Assembly: GCA_963810905.1 (NCBI GenBank)
Contig: CAWEPG010000001.1
Span: 248,001-312,000, forward strand
DNA: 64,000 nt
Source: CAWBAT01 sp963810905
Lineage (GTDB): Bacteria; Acidobacteriota; Terriglobia; Versatilivoradales; Versatilivoraceae
Direction: 5' to 3'
Shown here in pieces: positions 36,349-47,288 of this stretch (the stretch's first letter is position 1; each line of letters starts with the position of its first letter). Under the pieces are notes generated by a model, which saw only the letters and a program-made list of their open reading frames with translations, had not been told where the DNA came from and searched no databases. A program made the translations under genes and the position numbers.

Positions 36349-36615
36349 GGAAGTAGTAGCCGCCAGGCTTCGGAAGGGGGAGATTGCTGTTGCATTGCCC
36401 ACCGACTTACTGCTCGATTAGGTCTCTTTTTTGGCGCCCCCTACCCACGAAATATTTTCACTTCACAAGTCAAAATCCCCTTTTCCCCCGTGGTAATTTC
36501 CTCATGAGTTCGCACCGAATAATCTGTGATGACAGCAGGCGAATGCAAAAGCACATTGCCGGGTGATGGCCAAGATGCTAGTCTGAAGCCAGCTGAGATC
36601 GAAGGACCAAGGTGA

Positions 36616-39349
36616 ATGATGCTGCACGGCAAATCCAACCCCTCCTCCAAAAGAAAGAATTCCGAGACTCTGTGTCTCCTGTCACCATTCTCCCGGGATG
36701 AAAGTCCCAGAGCTGACCGGGAAGTCCCACCCAAGCAGAATCGGCCCAGGAGAGTTCGTTTTGAAAAAAGTGTAGGGCAAGGCTTTTTGATCGTGATGTT
36801 GCTCTTCACTTCTTTGGTCCTGCTACCGCCGGTTGGGCAGGCTCAAACACCGGCAAAGCAAAGGCAGGCCAGGCACCGAGCCAAACCGTTCAGCCCCAAG
36901 CGCCAGCGGCGGCGCCTTCATTGCCGTCCCCTCCTAATCAAGGGATTCCCCTGCCGCAGATTGCAGATCGGGCCGAGGAGTTGGATCAGCTGTTACAGGA
37001 AATTTCGAATCAATTAGCGTCAACGACAGGACTACTTCCATCCGAAGATGCGGCGAAAGCGCAGGATAAGGTGATCTCTGATCGCTTGCAACAAGTAGAA
37101 CACCTACTGGACGGCAATCCGAGCACTCTGGAACTCCGAGACGAAGATCTCTACTGGAGTACTCTGAGCCAACAATACGCCGCCCAGCGCAAGCTTCTGA
37201 AAACCAGGGCTGCCGACCTGGAAGACCAGATCCGGCTGCTTGAGGAGCAACAAGTCCAGTGGCAGTCCACCTGGGATCAGATTCACAATACCCCTGGGAT
37301 TACAGCTGTCATCGACCGAACCCGGCAAAAGCTCGACGCGATCCGGATCACACGCCAGCGGGCCAAGGAGCAACTCAGCCAGGTCCTGACATTTCAAAAC
37401 CAAGTCTCGCAACAGGATAAGCAAATTTCCGACGTGCTGACTAAGCTGGAAATTGCTCAAGAACGCTTGCGTGGTCGCTTGCTGGAGAGGGACAGCCATC
37501 CGCTTTGGGAACCTCGCGAGTTACGCAAGGCTGACCAGTCAGTGAGCATGCTATTCCGTCGACCCAACGATCGAGAAATAACGAGCACAGAGGATTATTT
37601 ACGCGCCAAAAAAGGCCGCATGTTCGCCATCTTGTGCCTTTTTGTAATCGGTTTAATGACGGCCTTCAAGTTGAAACATTATGTTAGCTCGGGGACACCT
37701 CCGGGAGTTTCTCCGGAAGCCGCGGAGGTTTTCGCTCGCCCCTTCTCAATAGCACTGCTCCTGTCCTTGCTGGGAATAGTCGGTCAACTTGGCATTGTTC
37801 CAAGCGATATGGCCATTGTCGTCTACCTTCTTGGCTTGATTCTGACGTTGCGATTGTTTCCACCTCTGCTGGAGCCTGGATTGCGGCCTTTTCTTTATAC
37901 GCTGGCCGCATTCAATCTGGTTGAGGGGGTACGAGTCTTAATACCATATCATCCGGTGCTGACGCGGGAAATCTCAGTTATTACCGTCTTAGCCGCGATC
38001 GTTCTTTTTGTGTGGCTCGCGCGATCGATCCCGGTTGCGCCAACCGCAGATTTCCGGCCGGCGCCCGATTGCGATGGTCGTCGGGTTCCGGGTCGGGGTG
38101 TTCTTGCTAGCTGCCTCTCTCGCGGCCAATATTTTTGGCTATGTTGCCCTGTCTCTAGTCCTCAGGCGGGGAGCGCTCATCGGCGCCTTTATAGCGGCTG
38201 CCTTTTACAGCACGGCACGCATCCTTTCTCTGATTCTAATTATTGCTTTGCGCAGTGACCGGGGCCGCTCCCTGACCCAAGGGCACCGGGAGACCGTTGA
38301 GCGCTGGGGCGAGCGCATTTTGGCGCTTGCCGCTTTACTGATGTGGCTGAGGTCGCAACTCTATTTGTTCACGATCTACGATACTGTGGTGGGTGCCATT
38401 ACTGAGGTACTCCAATTCCCTCTCGGTTCCGGGCCCGAGCCCTTCAAGCTCGGCGATGCCCTGAGCATCTTCCTCATCCTTGTTCTCGGTTTTGCGTTAG
38501 CGAAATTTGTGACGTTCGTCCTGGAAAAGTCCGTGCTTCTGAGATTGCCCCTTCAGCAAGGCCTTCCGTACGCCATCTCTAAGGTTACCTATTACATCCT
38601 CTTACTGATGGTTTTACTGGCTGCACTGAACAAAGGTGTGGATATGAGCAAGTTTACAGTGGTCACAGGGGCCATTGGCGTTGGACTTGGCTTTGGTTTG
38701 CAGAATATCGTGAACAACTTTGTTTCGGGATTAATCCTGCTTTTCGAACGCCCCATCCGGGTCGGTGACACCGTGGACATAGGAGGAATGGTTGGCACGG
38801 TCAAGCGGATAGGAGCCCGGTCAAGTACTGTCCAGACTTTCCAGGAAGCAGAAGTGATTGTGCCTAACAGCAATCTGATCTCAAATCAGGTCATTAATTG
38901 GACCCTGTCATCGTCATGGCGGCGTGTTGAAGTGCCTGTTAGTGTAGCCTACGGAACAGACCCCGAACGGGTCCTCAAACTGCTCGTCGAAGTGGCGAAG
39001 TCCAATCCCGGGGTCATGATCAACCCCGAGCCCATGGCCTTTTTTCTTAGGTTTTGGCGAGAGCGCGCTGAACTTCGAGCTCCGCTTCTGGTCTGCGCGG
39101 CAGGAAACGTGGTTTCAACTCAAGAGCGACGTGGCAATTGCCGTTTCCAAGGCATTGCGAGAAGCAGGTATCGAAATTCCTTTCCCACAGCGAGAGTTCC
39201 GCGTTCGAAGCATCGACTCCTCAGTGAAAGAAGCGCTAACCGGGGATGTTGCGCCGAGCAACTCTTCCGTTCAACCCGGGAAATCGGAATCCACTTCATT
39301 CCCTCCTCCAGGCCCTGCAAAGCAGGGAGGAAATCCGCAGGAAAAGTAA
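36616..39349 (+). CDS. MscS-family mechanosensitive channel with periplasmic coiled coil (three frame breaks)
   Basis: A large (about 910-residue) MscS-type osmotic safety valve. A signal-like segment (GFLIVMLLFTSLVLLPPVG) leads, after a shift near 36860, into a Pro/Gln linker and a long coiled coil (RAEELDQLLQEISNQ to about 37560). Several membrane helices follow, interrupted by a shift near 38050. The MscS pore and beta domain are clear: GLGFGLQNIVNNFVSGLIL, LFERPIRVGDTVDI. The third shift near 39046 (run of T) brings in GFGESALNFELRFW and the C-terminal tail. The layout resembles long MscS-like proteins of the YbdG/MscK sort. Confidence 0.88.
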
Positions 39350-39430
39350 CTTTCCTTTTTTCTAAAAGTTCTCAATTAATAACGACCGGATAATGACATG
39401 TCATCACTCTTTGTCTTCGGAAGAGTTTGT

Positions 39431-40564
39431 TTAAGTGTGGTCGTCCTCTTCGACTGGCAAAACTGGAACGATACCTGCCGCGCTTGAAACCCTTCCCCAA
39501 GCGCTAGTCTTCCAGTTGTCGACGGAGGCTGTGCTTGTGCCCCAGACCGGAAGAGGCATGAGAAGTAGCTCCGAGAAGCCAAACAAGAAGGGTTCATACA
39601 TCTGACGCAGTTGGGTGAGGGTTTCCTCGGCTGCCCGTGTCTTGCAAAGCGGGGCACCTGCAGTGCCTAAGATTTTCCTCAATTCTGTAAGGATAACGGG
39701 GTCGAATCGATCCACAAATGGGGGTCGGGGTGGAACGGCCAGAACCTGAGCCAGGTCCACGAGGGCGTGCCGTGAAATCGCGAAGGTCAATTCGGCTTGC
39801 CACCGAAGAGCTCCTTCAGTATGTGCGATGAGCAGAGCGCAGGCGTCCAGGATCGTTGCCAAGGCAGAGACCCAAGACTGGTTGTTGTGTTGCGAACGAA
39901 AATAGCAAAGGACAGGATAAGAGAGGTGGCTCTCCATTAGCTCGGCAGACCAGGTCTCCCAGGCGAGCAGGTATTGCTCCAGTGCTTCAAGGTTTCGTTG
40001 TTGGGTATGTCGCCGAAGGAGTTCAGCTGCCGTAGGCGGAGAGCCAGCTCGCGCGTCGAGCAGGGAAATATTGACCTCACGCCTGGAGAATGCTCCGTAG
40101 AGTACTGGGAGATAGGCGATCACGATGGCCAGGAAGCCGAAGCCGGTTCCTGCCTCCGCAACCGTCACGAACCGAGCGAGAGGTGTATGCGGCGTGACAT
40201 CACCAAGGCCAAGCGTGAAAAAAGTCGTCCCGCTCAGGTACAGGTCGGTTCGAAAAGACTGCATGCTCCAATCCCCCCCAGCCATTCTGCCTGTTGCCCA
40301 TTGCAGCATGGAGAAGCTGAGAATCAGTCCTGCCGCCCACACCCCAAAGAGCAATAACACCGAAAGCGGTCCGAAGACGCTTAGGAAGCCTTCCTGCTTC
40401 TTGCCAGGATTCATCCGGCGTGCAATCAGTAGCCAAGGGGTCCTCGTGTACTTATAAAAGATTCGCGTCAACCGGAATTGGCGAGTGACACGGCGGGGCA
40501 GAATGATGGTTTCAAAAGAATCCCAAAGGATCAGTGGAGAGAAGAAGAACACCCAAAATACCAA
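39431..40564 (-). CDS. Two-TM ion channel protein (potassium-channel-like)
   Basis: A 377-residue membrane protein. N-terminal FFFSPLILWDSFETIILPRRV is a membrane-proximal motif of this family. Two helices at about 62-85 and 130-152 flank a pore loop TTFFTLGLGDVTP, where TLGLGD is the selectivity filter (TxGxGD) typical of K+ channels. The remaining 220 residues are a helical cytoplasmic domain. The TTG start lacks a strong Shine-Dalgarno, and the N-terminus could be longer. Confidence 0.82.
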   Translation of the reverse strand: MVFWVFFFSPLILWDSFETIILPRRVTRQFRLTRIFYKYTRTPWLLIARRMNPGKKQEGFLSVFGPLSVLLLFGVWAAGLILSFSMLQWATGRMAGGDWSMQSFRTDLYLSGTTFFTLGLGDVTPHTPLARFVTVAEAGTGFGFLAIVIAYLPVLYGAFSRREVNISLLDARAGSPPTAAELLRRHTQQRNLEALEQYLLAWETWSAELMESHLSYPVLCYFRSQHNNQSWVSALATILDACALLIAHTEGALRWQAELTFAISRHALVDLAQVLAVPPRPPFVDRFDPVILTELRKILGTAGAPLCKTRAAEETLTQLRQMYEPFLFGFSELLLMPLPVWGTSTASVDNWKTSAWGRVSSAAGIVPVLPVEEDDHT

Positions 40565-40856
40565 TGAACCAAGACAAAGTCGGTAATCCTTTCAGGAGGC
40601 TCACAGGCTAAACTAGCCCGAAATTGTGCCATTCTATTTCTTCAATGCCGTGAAAGCAAGGCGTGGCAGGAGGGACCAATACCCGCCGCCCAGTTTCAAA
40701 ACAAGACTCGCGGTATCCCATGAGTTCTCTAGGGCTCATGTCCAAAGGATTCTCCCTACAGGAACGGATTAAGCATCGGAATAACTATTCTGGCAATTCT
40801 CCCCTTCTCCTCGTAGCATATACGGGTTTCAGCTGGAAAGGAGCCGATTCATTCCT

Positions 40857-42581
40857 ATGACCGTACTCACAAACATCCCTCATCAATTTAAGCGCCGATT
40901 CGTTCTTGCTCCCTTGGATTTTTCGCAATGGCAAAATATCCTCCCATTGTTTGAACTGCTGGAGCGGCGTCCACTGGAAACACCGGAGCAACTGGAATCC
41001 TGGCTGCTGGATCGGAGCGAGCTGATGGATGCTATTCAGGAGGAAGGTTCTGTGCGCTACATCCGCATGACCTGCGACACAGAAAACAAAGATCTGGAGA
41101 AATCCTATTTTGATTACCTTGAAGAAATTGCGGAAAACGTCAAGTCTGCCGACCACCGGCTCAAGATCAAGATTTTGCAATCACCCGCATGGATTGATCT
41201 TCCCAGCCAGCGATACTTTGTTTTGAAGCGGTCCTTCCAAAATGACGTCGATCTCTTCCGGGAAGAGAATGTGCGGCTTGAGACGGAAGAATCCAAGTTA
41301 TCGCAAAATTATCAGAAGCTGATCGGATCACTCACGGTCGAATTCGAAGGCCGGGAGCAGACTCTGCAGCAAATGAGCCGTTACCAGGAATTGCCGGATC
41401 GATTGGTGCGAGAGGCTGCCTGGAAGGCTGTTGTGAACATTCGCTGGAGGGAGTCCGAGAGGTTAGAGACCATTTTCAATGATCTCCTCGAGGTACGGCG
41501 TAAGATTTCATCCAACGCCGGGTACTCTTCCTATCGGGATTATGCATTCAAGCACCTGGAACGTTTTGATTATACGCCTGAAGATTGTTTTCGCTTTCAC
41601 GAAGGCGTTGAAAAAGCCGTCGTTCCGCTCATGCGAAAAATCGAGGAGCGGCGAGCGAAAGATCTAAATCTAGCAAAACTGCGCCCGTGGGATCTGAGTG
41701 TTGATCCCCAAAACCGTCCACCTCTGAAGCCTTTTCAAGAAGCCGGAGATCTGGTGGAAGGTTGCTTGAAAATCACGAGGAAGGTGGACAATCGGTTTGG
41801 CGATTTTATCGCGACGATGCGGGACCTTCGTTTGCTGGACCTTGAAAGCCGCAAGGGGAAGGCGCCAGGAGGTTATCAATCCTCATTGGAAGAAGCTCGG
41901 CTCCCGTTCATTTTTATGAACGCAGTCGGTCTGGATGGCGATGTCAGGACGCTACTCCATGAGGCTGGCCATGCCTTCCATGTTTTTGCGACAAGAGACG
42001 AACCCTTAACGGATTATCGCCACGCCCCGATTGAGTTTTGTGAAGTCGCTTCAATGGGTATGGAGCTCCTGGGAGGCGAATTTCTGAGTGTGTTCTACCC
42101 GAATTCAGAAGATTTTAATCGGTCGAGGAAGAGACATCTCGAAGGGATCATAGATATTTTGCCCTGGATCGCCAGGGTGGATGCCTTCCAGCATTGGATC
42201 TATACTCACCCCGACCATTCTGTCGAGGAACGCCGGAAAGCTTGGCTTGAGCAGCATCGGCGATTTGGAGGAATCGAAGATTGGAGCGAGTTTGAACATT
42301 TCCAGGCCACGAGTTGGCACCGCCAATTGCATATTTTCGAGTTACCTTTTTACTATATCGAATATGCAATTGCCCAACTCGGCGCGTTGCAGGTGTGGTT
42401 GAATTCGAAGAAAGATTTCGGCAAAGCCGTTAACGATTATTGGAACGCACTGCAGTTGGGTGGGAGTCGACCGTTGCCCGAATTATTTGCCGGTGCCAAT
42501 ATCCAATTTGATTTCGGGCCAGATGTCCTGCTCCCGCTCATGCTATCAGTAGAAAAGGAATTGGAGAACATTAGGGATTAA
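40857..42581 (+). CDS. M3-family oligoendopeptidase (PepF-like)
   Basis: A 574-residue zinc metallopeptidase that degrades cytoplasmic oligopeptides. The catalytic HEAGHAFH motif is near residue 367, with the third ligand in the downstream APIEFCEVASMGMELL helix. YAIAQLGALQVW near the end is the M3 substrate-binding tyrosine region. No signal peptide. It converges on the oligopeptide-binding protein gene on the opposite strand, leaving only about ten bases, which suggests peptide uptake and digestion but is not proof. Confidence 0.93.
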   Translation: MTVLTNIPHQFKRRFVLAPLDFSQWQNILPLFELLERRPLETPEQLESWLLDRSELMDAIQEEGSVRYIRMTCDTENKDLEKSYFDYLEEIAENVKSADHRLKIKILQSPAWIDLPSQRYFVLKRSFQNDVDLFREENVRLETEESKLSQNYQKLIGSLTVEFEGREQTLQQMSRYQELPDRLVREAAWKAVVNIRWRESERLETIFNDLLEVRRKISSNAGYSSYRDYAFKHLERFDYTPEDCFRFHEGVEKAVVPLMRKIEERRAKDLNLAKLRPWDLSVDPQNRPPLKPFQEAGDLVEGCLKITRKVDNRFGDFIATMRDLRLLDLESRKGKAPGGYQSSLEEARLPFIFMNAVGLDGDVRTLLHEAGHAFHVFATRDEPLTDYRHAPIEFCEVASMGMELLGGEFLSVFYPNSEDFNRSRKRHLEGIIDILPWIARVDAFQHWIYTHPDHSVEERRKAWLEQHRRFGGIEDWSEFEHFQATSWHRQLHIFELPFYYIEYAIAQLGALQVWLNSKKDFGKAVNDYWNALQLGGSRPLPELFAGANIQFDFGPDVLLPLMLSVEKELENIRD

Positions 42582-42591
42582 GGATTCCGCT

Positions 42592-44196
42592 TCAATTCAT
42601 TTGCTCCCATACCTGTTGGAAAGGGAGGTACTGAAACCCCAGGCTATTGACCTCCAGATCTTTAAATCGCCGGGAATGGACGTAGGAATATTTGACACCA
42701 GCCAAAGGCAAAATGGGGTGATCGTCCAGAATCCTTTGCTCAATCTCACCGTATATCCTGGCACGCTGTTCGTCATCCAGAGTTGCCTGGGCTTCCATGA
42801 GCAGACGGTCCACGTCTGCATTGTGATAACCAAAGGGATTCGCTTGGCTCTTGGAGTTAAAGAGGCGGTCGAAAAGCGCATCGGGGTCTGGGAAGTCAAT
42901 CTGTTCTCCAAGCAAGAAGAGCTGGGTCTGACCGGAATAAATTCGGGTGAGGAGTTCGTTCATTGAAGAGACTAATCGGAGTTCAACGTTAAAGCCAATA
43001 GCGTTGAGATCGCTGGAAATTCGCGAAAGCAGGCGGGTACGAGAGTCGGAAACAGAGGCATGCCAAAGTTGCAGGGGCACAAGTTTTTCTCTGCTCGATC
43101 GTAATTGCTTTAACGCCTCCCTTGCGACTTCGGGAGCGTAGGGGTCTGTCTGCATTGAATATTTCGAACCCAGAAGTGAAATCGGAAGAATGGTATGCGT
43201 GACCTCATAATCCAAATCCTGGCCGACGGCTTTTTGCTTATTAATGGCATGATAAATAGCCTTGCGGACTTCAGGTTTTCGCATCAAGGGGTCGTTCATG
43301 TTCATTCCTAGATAAAGAAACCGAAGAACGGGACGGCTGACAAAAATCCAATTCGGATTGTTTTTTGCCTCGAGATACCGCTCCGGCGGGACAAAAGATA
43401 GGTCCAGTTCCCCGGCGAGGAATTCCTGATAGCTTTCTTTTGCGCTCAGAGCGGGAAAAGTTCGGATTTGCAACTCGTCCAGAAAAGGTTTCCCGCTGAA
43501 ATAAGCTGGATTTGCTTTCAAGCGGATTTCAGATTCGGGGTCCCAGGAGTCCAGCCGGAACGGTCCGGTCCCGACAGGTCTTTTCGAAAAGTTCTTGCCT
43601 GGCGCAAACTCTTCATGGGGAACCACCGAAGCTGGCTGAAGTGCCAGGAGACGTAAGAATGGTGCATACGGATGCTCCAGGGTAATTTCAAAGTGGTATT
43701 TGTCTTTGGCACGAAGGCCGCTCACCATCGATGCCTTCCCTTGGCGCAGGTCGGCGGTGCCAAGGATTCTCAGGTAAGAATGAGAGTCTTGTGATTCTTC
43801 CTTCGGATCGAGCAACCGTGATAAGGAATAAGCGAAATCCGCAGCTTCAACTTCGCGACCATTATGGAACCTTACCCCCCTTCGTAGATCGAACTGATAA
43901 ACCTTCCCATCGGGCGATATCGACCAGTCCTGGGCAATGGCTGGGACAATATTCAACGAAGAGTCGAGCCGTACCAGTCCGTCAAAAAGTTGCAACACAA
44001 TTTCTGATTCCCAATAAGATTTTGACCGGATTGGATCCAAAGAGCTTGGCGATTGTGCAGCGAGCCGTAATCGTCCCCCAGACCGCGGTTGCTTAGGATG
44101 AGAATACTCATCCTCGGACAGTTTCTTGCCGCAATGCCATAGCAGCAAAAGTGTTAGCGCAAGGATTGTCAGCACTGCAAACCGGGAATGGGTCAT
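42592..44196 (-). CDS. Peptide/nickel-type ABC transporter substrate-binding protein
   Basis: About 534 residues of the SBP_bac_5 (OppA/DppA) family. I start at ATG 44196 because it yields a lipoprotein-like signal (LTILALTLLLLWHC) without a charged extension; an ATG at 44232 is an alternative. Family landmarks: LRLAAQSPSSLDPIRSKSY, FDGLVRLD, DWSISPDGKVYQFDLRRGVRFHNG. No permease or ATPase genes lie nearby, so it must work with components elsewhere. Confidence 0.92.
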   Translation of the reverse strand: MTHSRFAVLTILALTLLLLWHCGKKLSEDEYSHPKQPRSGGRLRLAAQSPSSLDPIRSKSYWESEIVLQLFDGLVRLDSSLNIVPAIAQDWSISPDGKVYQFDLRRGVRFHNGREVEAADFAYSLSRLLDPKEESQDSHSYLRILGTADLRQGKASMVSGLRAKDKYHFEITLEHPYAPFLRLLALQPASVVPHEEFAPGKNFSKRPVGTGPFRLDSWDPESEIRLKANPAYFSGKPFLDELQIRTFPALSAKESYQEFLAGELDLSFVPPERYLEAKNNPNWIFVSRPVLRFLYLGMNMNDPLMRKPEVRKAIYHAINKQKAVGQDLDYEVTHTILPISLLGSKYSMQTDPYAPEVAREALKQLRSSREKLVPLQLWHASVSDSRTRLLSRISSDLNAIGFNVELRLVSSMNELLTRIYSGQTQLFLLGEQIDFPDPDALFDRLFNSKSQANPFGYHNADVDRLLMEAQATLDDEQRARIYGEIEQRILDDHPILPLAGVKYSYVHSRRFKDLEVNSLGFQYLPFQQVWEQMN

Positions 44197-44288
44197 CAGA
44201 TCTTTTCTTGGCTTTTGGAAAATTTGATGCAAAATGATAGCAAGTTTCTAAGCAGCATGGGAAGTATTGCTTCGGAAGAGGTTAATAA

Positions 44289-45131
44289 ATGGTATTGAAC
44301 AAGGGAAATGGATTTGAAGAACTGGTTGCTCTGGTGGATCGATTAAAAGGGCCAGAAGGCTGTCCCTGGGATCGGGAACAGACATTCGATACACTCAAGC
44401 CCATGGTTTTGGAAGAGGCTTACGAAGTTCTCGAGGCCATGGATATGGGGGATCGTCAAGAGCTGTGTGCTGAATTGGGAGATCTTTTGTTTCAAGTGAT
44501 CTTTGTGTCCAAGTTAGCGGAAGAAGAAGGAAGTTTCCGAATCGATGACGTGATCCATACCATCATTTCGAAAATGATCCGCCGGCATCCTCACGTGTTC
44601 GGGGACGAACGGGCTTCCTCGCCTGAGGAAGTCATTAAAAACTGGGAATCCATCAAGCAAATCGAGCGTGCGGACCGGAAGAAGCCAATGCTGGCGGAGA
44701 AGGCGACGCCTTCTATTTTAGAAGGCATCTCCCCCATGTCTGCACTCCTTGAGGCAAACAAACTGACTGCAAAAGCATCTCGGGTTGGATTTGACTGGTC
44801 GGATATCGAGGAAATTTTTGAGAAACTTCACGAAGAAGTCAATGAGCTAAAAGAAGCCTTACAGAATGAGAAGCAGGAGCCTGTTGATCCCCGGGTGGAA
44901 CAGGAGGTAGGGGATCTTCTATTTGTGGCGGTCAATATTGCACGATTCCTAAAGATTGATCCCGAGACAGCGCTTCGCAAAACCAATAAGAAATTCATTC
45001 AAAGGTTTCAACATATTGAACAATGCTTGCGGGAGGCGGGAAGGGATTTCAGCCAAAGCGATATTCAAGAACTCGAGCAGCTCTGGCAGCAAGCCAAAAA
45101 GAAATCAGTCAAGCAGTCGCAAACCACTTGA
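44289..45131 (+). CDS. mazG: Nucleoside triphosphate pyrophosphohydrolase MazG
   Basis: A 280-residue protein with two MazG domains that hydrolyses (d)NTPs to monophosphates, limiting mutagenic nucleotides and modulating ppGpp. The first domain has GPEGCPWDREQTFDTLKPM and VLEEAYEVLEAM, then CAELGDLLFQV. The second has FEKLHEEVNELKEAL and EVGDLLFVAVNIARFL, so both EExxE/ExxD metal sites look present. Intact and divergent from the substrate-binding protein. Confidence 0.95.
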   Translation: MVLNKGNGFEELVALVDRLKGPEGCPWDREQTFDTLKPMVLEEAYEVLEAMDMGDRQELCAELGDLLFQVIFVSKLAEEEGSFRIDDVIHTIISKMIRRHPHVFGDERASSPEEVIKNWESIKQIERADRKKPMLAEKATPSILEGISPMSALLEANKLTAKASRVGFDWSDIEEIFEKLHEEVNELKEALQNEKQEPVDPRVEQEVGDLLFVAVNIARFLKIDPETALRKTNKKFIQRFQHIEQCLREAGRDFSQSDIQELEQLWQQAKKKSVKQSQTT

Positions 45132-45165
45132 TGAAGGGAGGTGCCGTCATGCTCACTAAAAAGGG

Positions 45166-45372
45166 CTAGCCTCTGTCATTCCCGGGAATTGGATTTTTCC
45201 TCTTGTAGTACTCCACTAGCTTACTCACCCCGATCAGAATCAGGACCAGAGGCCAATAAGGCCAAATCAATTTCAATATATTGATCTCGGTCAAATTGTG
45301 GATCAAAAATATGCTGCCAAGTCCAATCAAAACCAAGGGCCCTACTAGGGAACGGGTCTTAGCTGGATTCAT
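45166..45372 (-). CDS. Small two-helix membrane protein (LiaI/LiaF-like TM region, DUF5668-type)
   Basis: A 68-residue protein starting at MNPAKTRSL (45372). Two adjacent helices, SLVGPLVLIGLGSIFLIHNL and WPYWPLVLILIGVSKLVEYY, with the WPxxLILIG motif, match the DUF5668/LiaI-LiaF-TM membrane domain found in many Bacteria. Function unknown, possibly stress-sensing. Confidence 0.75.
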   Translation of the reverse strand: MNPAKTRSLVGPLVLIGLGSIFLIHNLTEINILKLIWPYWPLVLILIGVSKLVEYYKRKNPIPGNDRG

Positions 45373-45517
45373 ATGTGTCACGTACTCTCCATAAAGATTC
45401 ATTATAGCTCATATCCGCTTACCTTACACTCATTCCTAGGAACGAAATCTGAATTGGAAAAGTTCAATCGATTCTCAGTGGGACGCCGCTTTCGAGATGT
45501 AAGTCATGGTTTTGCTT

Positions 45518-45526
45518 TGATATAAT
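45518..45526 (+). promoter_or_regulatory. Extended -10 element before the TPR gene
   Basis: TGATATAAT matches the extended -10 consensus TGnTATAAT exactly. No good -35 lies 17 bases upstream, as is common for extended -10 promoters. The expected transcription start is at or next to the ATG at 45533, implying a leaderless or nearly leaderless mRNA. Confidence 0.5.
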
Positions 45527-45532
45527 AAAGTC

Positions 45533-47272
45533 ATGAAATTCGAGCTAGGATTCGGGGACTACGACAACCATCCAGACAAATACTTACTCCCGTTTCGAGG
45601 AATTGAAAGCCCCTGCCGGAAGAGGTTCATTAAGGTCAGGGCGCGCTTCTTTGGGTTCTCCGGTGCCCGAAGGGGATTTCTAGCTCTCTGCCTATTGCTC
45701 TTTTTGGCTCAAGAAGGTCTGTCCGAGGTTCGGACCTTGGTCGTGCTTCCGTTTACTAACCTTTCAAGAAATCCCCGCATTCAATGGCTGAGTGAATGTC
45801 TGCCTGAATTGCTTGAGGAACGCCTGAAATTGCCGAGCTTGAATATTTTAGGTCGGGAAGAACGAGTGATCGCATTCGATCGGATTGGGATTGCCTACTC
45901 CTTGAATTCGTCGAAAGCGACCTTGATTAAGATCGGCCAGGAACTCGATGCACAATTCTTAATTTTGGGGGAGTTTAGTTCAGACGGGAAAAAAATCGAA
46001 GTCAGCTTGTCGGCTTTAGATTTACGAAAGAACAGTCTGAGCCAACCCATGAAAGAAGCAGGTCCGCTCGAAGAGATTCAATTGTTGAGCGGACGACTGG
46101 CCTGGAAATTACTAACACAAATCGATAGCTCGTTCCCGCTGAGTCGGGAAACTTATCTGGCGCAATTTCCAACAATTCCGAATATCGCCCTGGAAAGTTA
46201 TATTCGGGGACTCATCGACTCTGACCAGATCAAGCAGCTCCGATTCTTTCGCCAGGCTGAACGAGAGTATCCTAATTATGCGAAAGCAATTCTTCAGTTA
46301 GGCAAGCTTTACTATGTGCAAAAGGACTATGCAACGTCAAATCTATGGTTTCAGAAACTCTTCAGACTGAATGAAGGTTACCTGGAAGCCCATTTTCTGG
46401 TAGGGTTGAACTACTTCTACCTGAAAAACTATGACAAATCGGTAGAGGAGTTTCAGCGTTTGAGTGGAATCGTGCCAATGGGGCAGGTTATCAGCAACCT
46501 TGGAATTACCCTAAGCCTCCAAGGTTCAAATCAGAGTGCCGCCGCCGCACTACAGCGGGCAGTTCAAATAGAGCCATCTGAACCGGATTATAGTTTTAAT
46601 CTGGCTTATTACTATTGGAGAACAGGAAATTTCAGCGCGGCGATTAAGACTCTGGACGAAGTGAACGAATTCATTGGTTCGGATGGAGAAGCGCAGTATC
46701 TTCTGTTCAAGTGTTTTCAGGCCCTCGGCAAAGCCGAGGAATCGGCGGTTGCTTGGGAAGAGGCTCGACGTTTTAATCCCAAGGTGGAGAGCTGGGAAGC
46801 GCGAAAGCAGGTTCCTGATCTGTTTCGGATACAAACACACTTCGACGAATCCAGCCTGAAGCAACTCCAATTGCAAATCCGACAAATCAAGGAATGGAAA
46901 AAAGGCCCCCGAACGGAAAAGGAGAAGATTGGTGAGGAAATCGAACTCGCAAAGCAGTATTTGGCGGCAAAACAGCTGGATAAGGCCGAGCAGTTACTCA
47001 TGAGAGTCATTCAAGACGCGCCCCAGTCCATCGAAGCGAGACTCATCATGGCCAACGTGCTGGAGGCCAAGGGAGAGAAGAACAGGGCAATCTCGGAGCT
47101 TCGTGCTGCTGTATGGTTGCAGGAAAGTGCATCGGCTCGACTTCAACTTTCGCATCTCTACCTTTCTTTGAACCGAAAGGAAGAGGCTAAGGCAGAGGCA
47201 TTGATTGCTTTAGATCTCGAACCTGGGAATGCCGAGGCCAAAGAAATTCTCAAAAACCTTCCCAGCCAATAG
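45533..47272 (+). CDS. TPR protein with an N-terminal CsgG/FlgO-like domain
   Basis: A 579-residue secreted protein. Residues 1-45 are basic, followed by a hydrophobic signal (FLALCLLLFLAQEGLSE, about 51-67). Next comes a domain beginning VRTLVVLPFTNLSRNPRIQWLSE, which resembles FlgO/CsgG-like periplasmic domains that sense or assemble surface structures. At least eight TPRs occupy residues 235-575. Start ATG 45533 is only seven bases after an extended -10, so either the message is leaderless or translation begins downstream. Confidence 0.82.
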   Translation: MKFELGFGDYDNHPDKYLLPFRGIESPCRKRFIKVRARFFGFSGARRGFLALCLLLFLAQEGLSEVRTLVVLPFTNLSRNPRIQWLSECLPELLEERLKLPSLNILGREERVIAFDRIGIAYSLNSSKATLIKIGQELDAQFLILGEFSSDGKKIEVSLSALDLRKNSLSQPMKEAGPLEEIQLLSGRLAWKLLTQIDSSFPLSRETYLAQFPTIPNIALESYIRGLIDSDQIKQLRFFRQAEREYPNYAKAILQLGKLYYVQKDYATSNLWFQKLFRLNEGYLEAHFLVGLNYFYLKNYDKSVEEFQRLSGIVPMGQVISNLGITLSLQGSNQSAAAALQRAVQIEPSEPDYSFNLAYYYWRTGNFSAAIKTLDEVNEFIGSDGEAQYLLFKCFQALGKAEESAVAWEEARRFNPKVESWEARKQVPDLFRIQTHFDESSLKQLQLQIRQIKEWKKGPRTEKEKIGEEIELAKQYLAAKQLDKAEQLLMRVIQDAPQSIEARLIMANVLEAKGEKNRAISELRAAVWLQESASARLQLSHLYLSLNRKEEAKAEALIALDLEPGNAEAKEILKNLPSQ

Positions 47273-47288
47273 GAAAAGCGTGATCTCG

